From Diploptera punctata (taxonomy: Eukaryota; Arthropoda; Insecta; Blattodea; Blaberidae), in contig JASPKZ010004199.1 in NCBI GenBank assembly GCA_030220185.1, positions 2,190,001 to 2,254,000 on the forward strand: 64,000 nt of DNA, in the 5' to 3' direction. Under the pieces are notes generated by a model, which saw nothing but the letters and a program-made list of their open reading frames with translations, did not search any database and was not told the DNA's origin. This document shows, piece after piece, positions 62,845 through 64,000 of this stretch. Numbering within the stretch: the stretch's first letter is position 1; each line of letters begins with the position of its first letter. A program made the translations under genes and the position numbers.

Positions 62845-62985
62845 GATGTCTTCTTCTTCTACATTATATAATTAGGCCATAGACCTGTTTCCACATCAAG
62901 AGATCCCTCCATCTAGTTATGGGGCGCCCAATATTTCTTCTTCCTTTGTGCTGGTTGTGAAGCCAAATTTGTGGGAGTCTATTGG
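62845..62985 (-). mobile_element. LINE-like 3' fragment
   Basis: Minus strand with a GRR/ILGAP-like GRP block, a RWRDLLMWKQVYGLI-like end and GAAGAAGAAGA tail. Short; family uncertain. Confidence 0.45.
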
Positions 62986-62999
62986 GTGTAATTCTTTAT

Positions 63000-63545
63000 A
63001 TATATAATCGCACAAACAAAACAAGCAATAAATGCTTTAAACTCTGTTTGGTGGAGCAAAAATATTACAAAAAATAGAAAATTACAAATATATCAAACCA
63101 TAATTCAGAGCATTTTAACATATGATGCTATAGTCTGGCAAATTCCTACCAGGGAAATGAAAAGAATTTTAAGTACAGAAATGGATGTTTTAAGAAGATC
63201 AGCTGGAAAATCTAGAATGGATATAATACGAAATAAAGAAATAAGGGAAATTATGAGTGTACAAGAGGAGCCGGACATCATAGACATTATAGAAAAGAAA
63301 AGATTACAGTGGTATGACCATGTCAAAAGAATGCCAGAGCAAAGATTGCCAAAAATTGTTAGGAAATGGATCCCAATGAAAAGTAGGAAGAGAGGAAGAC
63401 TGAAGAAAACTTGGATAGAAAGGGTACAAGCAGCTATGAATATCAGAGGAATGGAGTAAAATCAATGGATGGACAGAGAGGAATGGCGTTTGGTTTCCGG
63501 AAGACGACGGCAGCTGCCATGATACCGGATGATGATGATGATGAT
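63000..63545 (+). mobile_element. LINE family A2, 3' fragment with open frame
   Basis: One frame from 63004 to 63459: IAQTKQAINALNSVWWSKN, LQIYQTIIQSILTYDAIVW, ILSTEMDVLRRSAGKSRMD, LQWYDHVKRMPEQRLPK and GRLKKTWIERV, then a stop. 3' sequence CAGCTGCCATGATACCGG and (GAT)n, TA run. Homologous to 2676-3545. Confidence 0.88.
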
Positions 63546-63589
63546 GATATATATATATATTGAAGCCAATTAAATCTTGAGTTTTGAAT

Positions 63590-63765
63590 TTTTCCTATGA
63601 TAATATGTATGTTTATTTCTTCATCCAACAATGTGTAGCTTGCTACTGGTCATAAGAATTTCATTTCAGCTACATCTATTTTTCTTTTATCTGATCTGCA
63701 AAATGTCCAGTTTTCACAAGCACGTTAACCTAGGTGCTGCCATTGTTATATAGAATTTCAATTGT
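63590..63765 (-). mobile_element. LINE family B, worn fragment
   Basis: Complement shows YNNGST/AAP, CAEMKF-like (GCTGAAATGAAATTCTTATG) and TGTTGGATGAAGAAATAAAC, the thumb region of family B, with stops. Confidence 0.5.
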
Positions 63766-64000
63766 AATAATAATTTTATTGCAGCCAAATAGCCAGGATT
63801 AAAGTAGAATACAATTTAAATTTACATATTTGCATATTCACACATTGTCTTTGTTCTTTTTGTGCATAGCTCAATGTGATATCGGTCACACGATTTTTCG
63901 CATAGCGTAATTTACAGTCTATATTTGCTTCATGAAATTTTGTGTTGCTGCATATCAGGTGGTGGAATCCATGGACTGCCAACCTAGTGATGACGTGTCT
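63766..64000. other. No recognised feature
   Basis: Unassigned to the window end. Confidence 0.35.

Overview
The window reads as intergenic, repeat-saturated DNA from a large insect genome, most likely a cockroach (Blattodea, Periplaneta-like). The basis is recall of the LINE tail protein with RLRWAGHVARM and GRPRMRWENN motifs, which is very common in cockroach predicted proteins, plus AT-rich sequence, long ATT/GAT/TA microsatellites, many tRNA-derived SINEs and Jockey-, CR1- and Penelope-type retroelements. No host protein-coding gene, rRNA or functional tRNA gene could be supported. Species identity is inference.

Layout. 1-10 kb: LINE fragments (families called B, A2 and C here), an exact 152-bp tandem duplication, 115-bp monomers, SINEs, a TIR element, a broken Jockey-type ORF1 and a dispersed repeat X. 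10-16 kb: a long dead LINE (A1), repeat Y split by a SINE, and a LINE B copy inserted in another LINE B copy. 16-19 kb: inverted-repeat elements with hammerhead-ribozyme-like cores, one split by a young LINE C. 19.4-23.3 kb: a complete LTR retrotransposon on the minus strand that carries only gag, with 936-bp LTRs, an initiator-Met-tRNA primer site and an ATGA target duplication. 24-34 kb: SINEs, LINE tails and another ribozyme-like palindrome. 35.3-36.3 kb: a non-autonomous Helitron. 37.5-40.2 kb: a 5'-truncated CR1-like LINE inside repeat X. 41.8-45.1 kb: a LINE A1 split by a palindromic element, then a decayed mariner-type transposase running into a LINE tail. 45.6-47.8 kb: a retroposon with an 11-bp target duplication and an intact 444-codon Jockey-type ORF1 but no reverse transcriptase. 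49.6-52.4 kb: SINEs. 52.8-54.3 kb and 57.6-58.7 kb: two Penelope-like elements, the second inserted in a LINE C with a 12-bp target duplication. 54.4-56.1 kb: a three-level nest (LINE B2 in a TTAA element in a LINE B). 61-64 kb: a GAT microsatellite, an 18-bp minisatellite, LINE tails and a SINE.

The parts do not form a pathway. What links them is retrotransposition: SINEs, LINE tails and the ORF1-only retroposon are probably mobilised in trans by reverse transcriptases like those present here, and many inserts keep target duplications that give the order of insertion. LINE family letters and X/Y names are local labels. Clade assignments (CR1, Jockey, Penelope, mariner, Helitron) come from motif recognition and were not searched.
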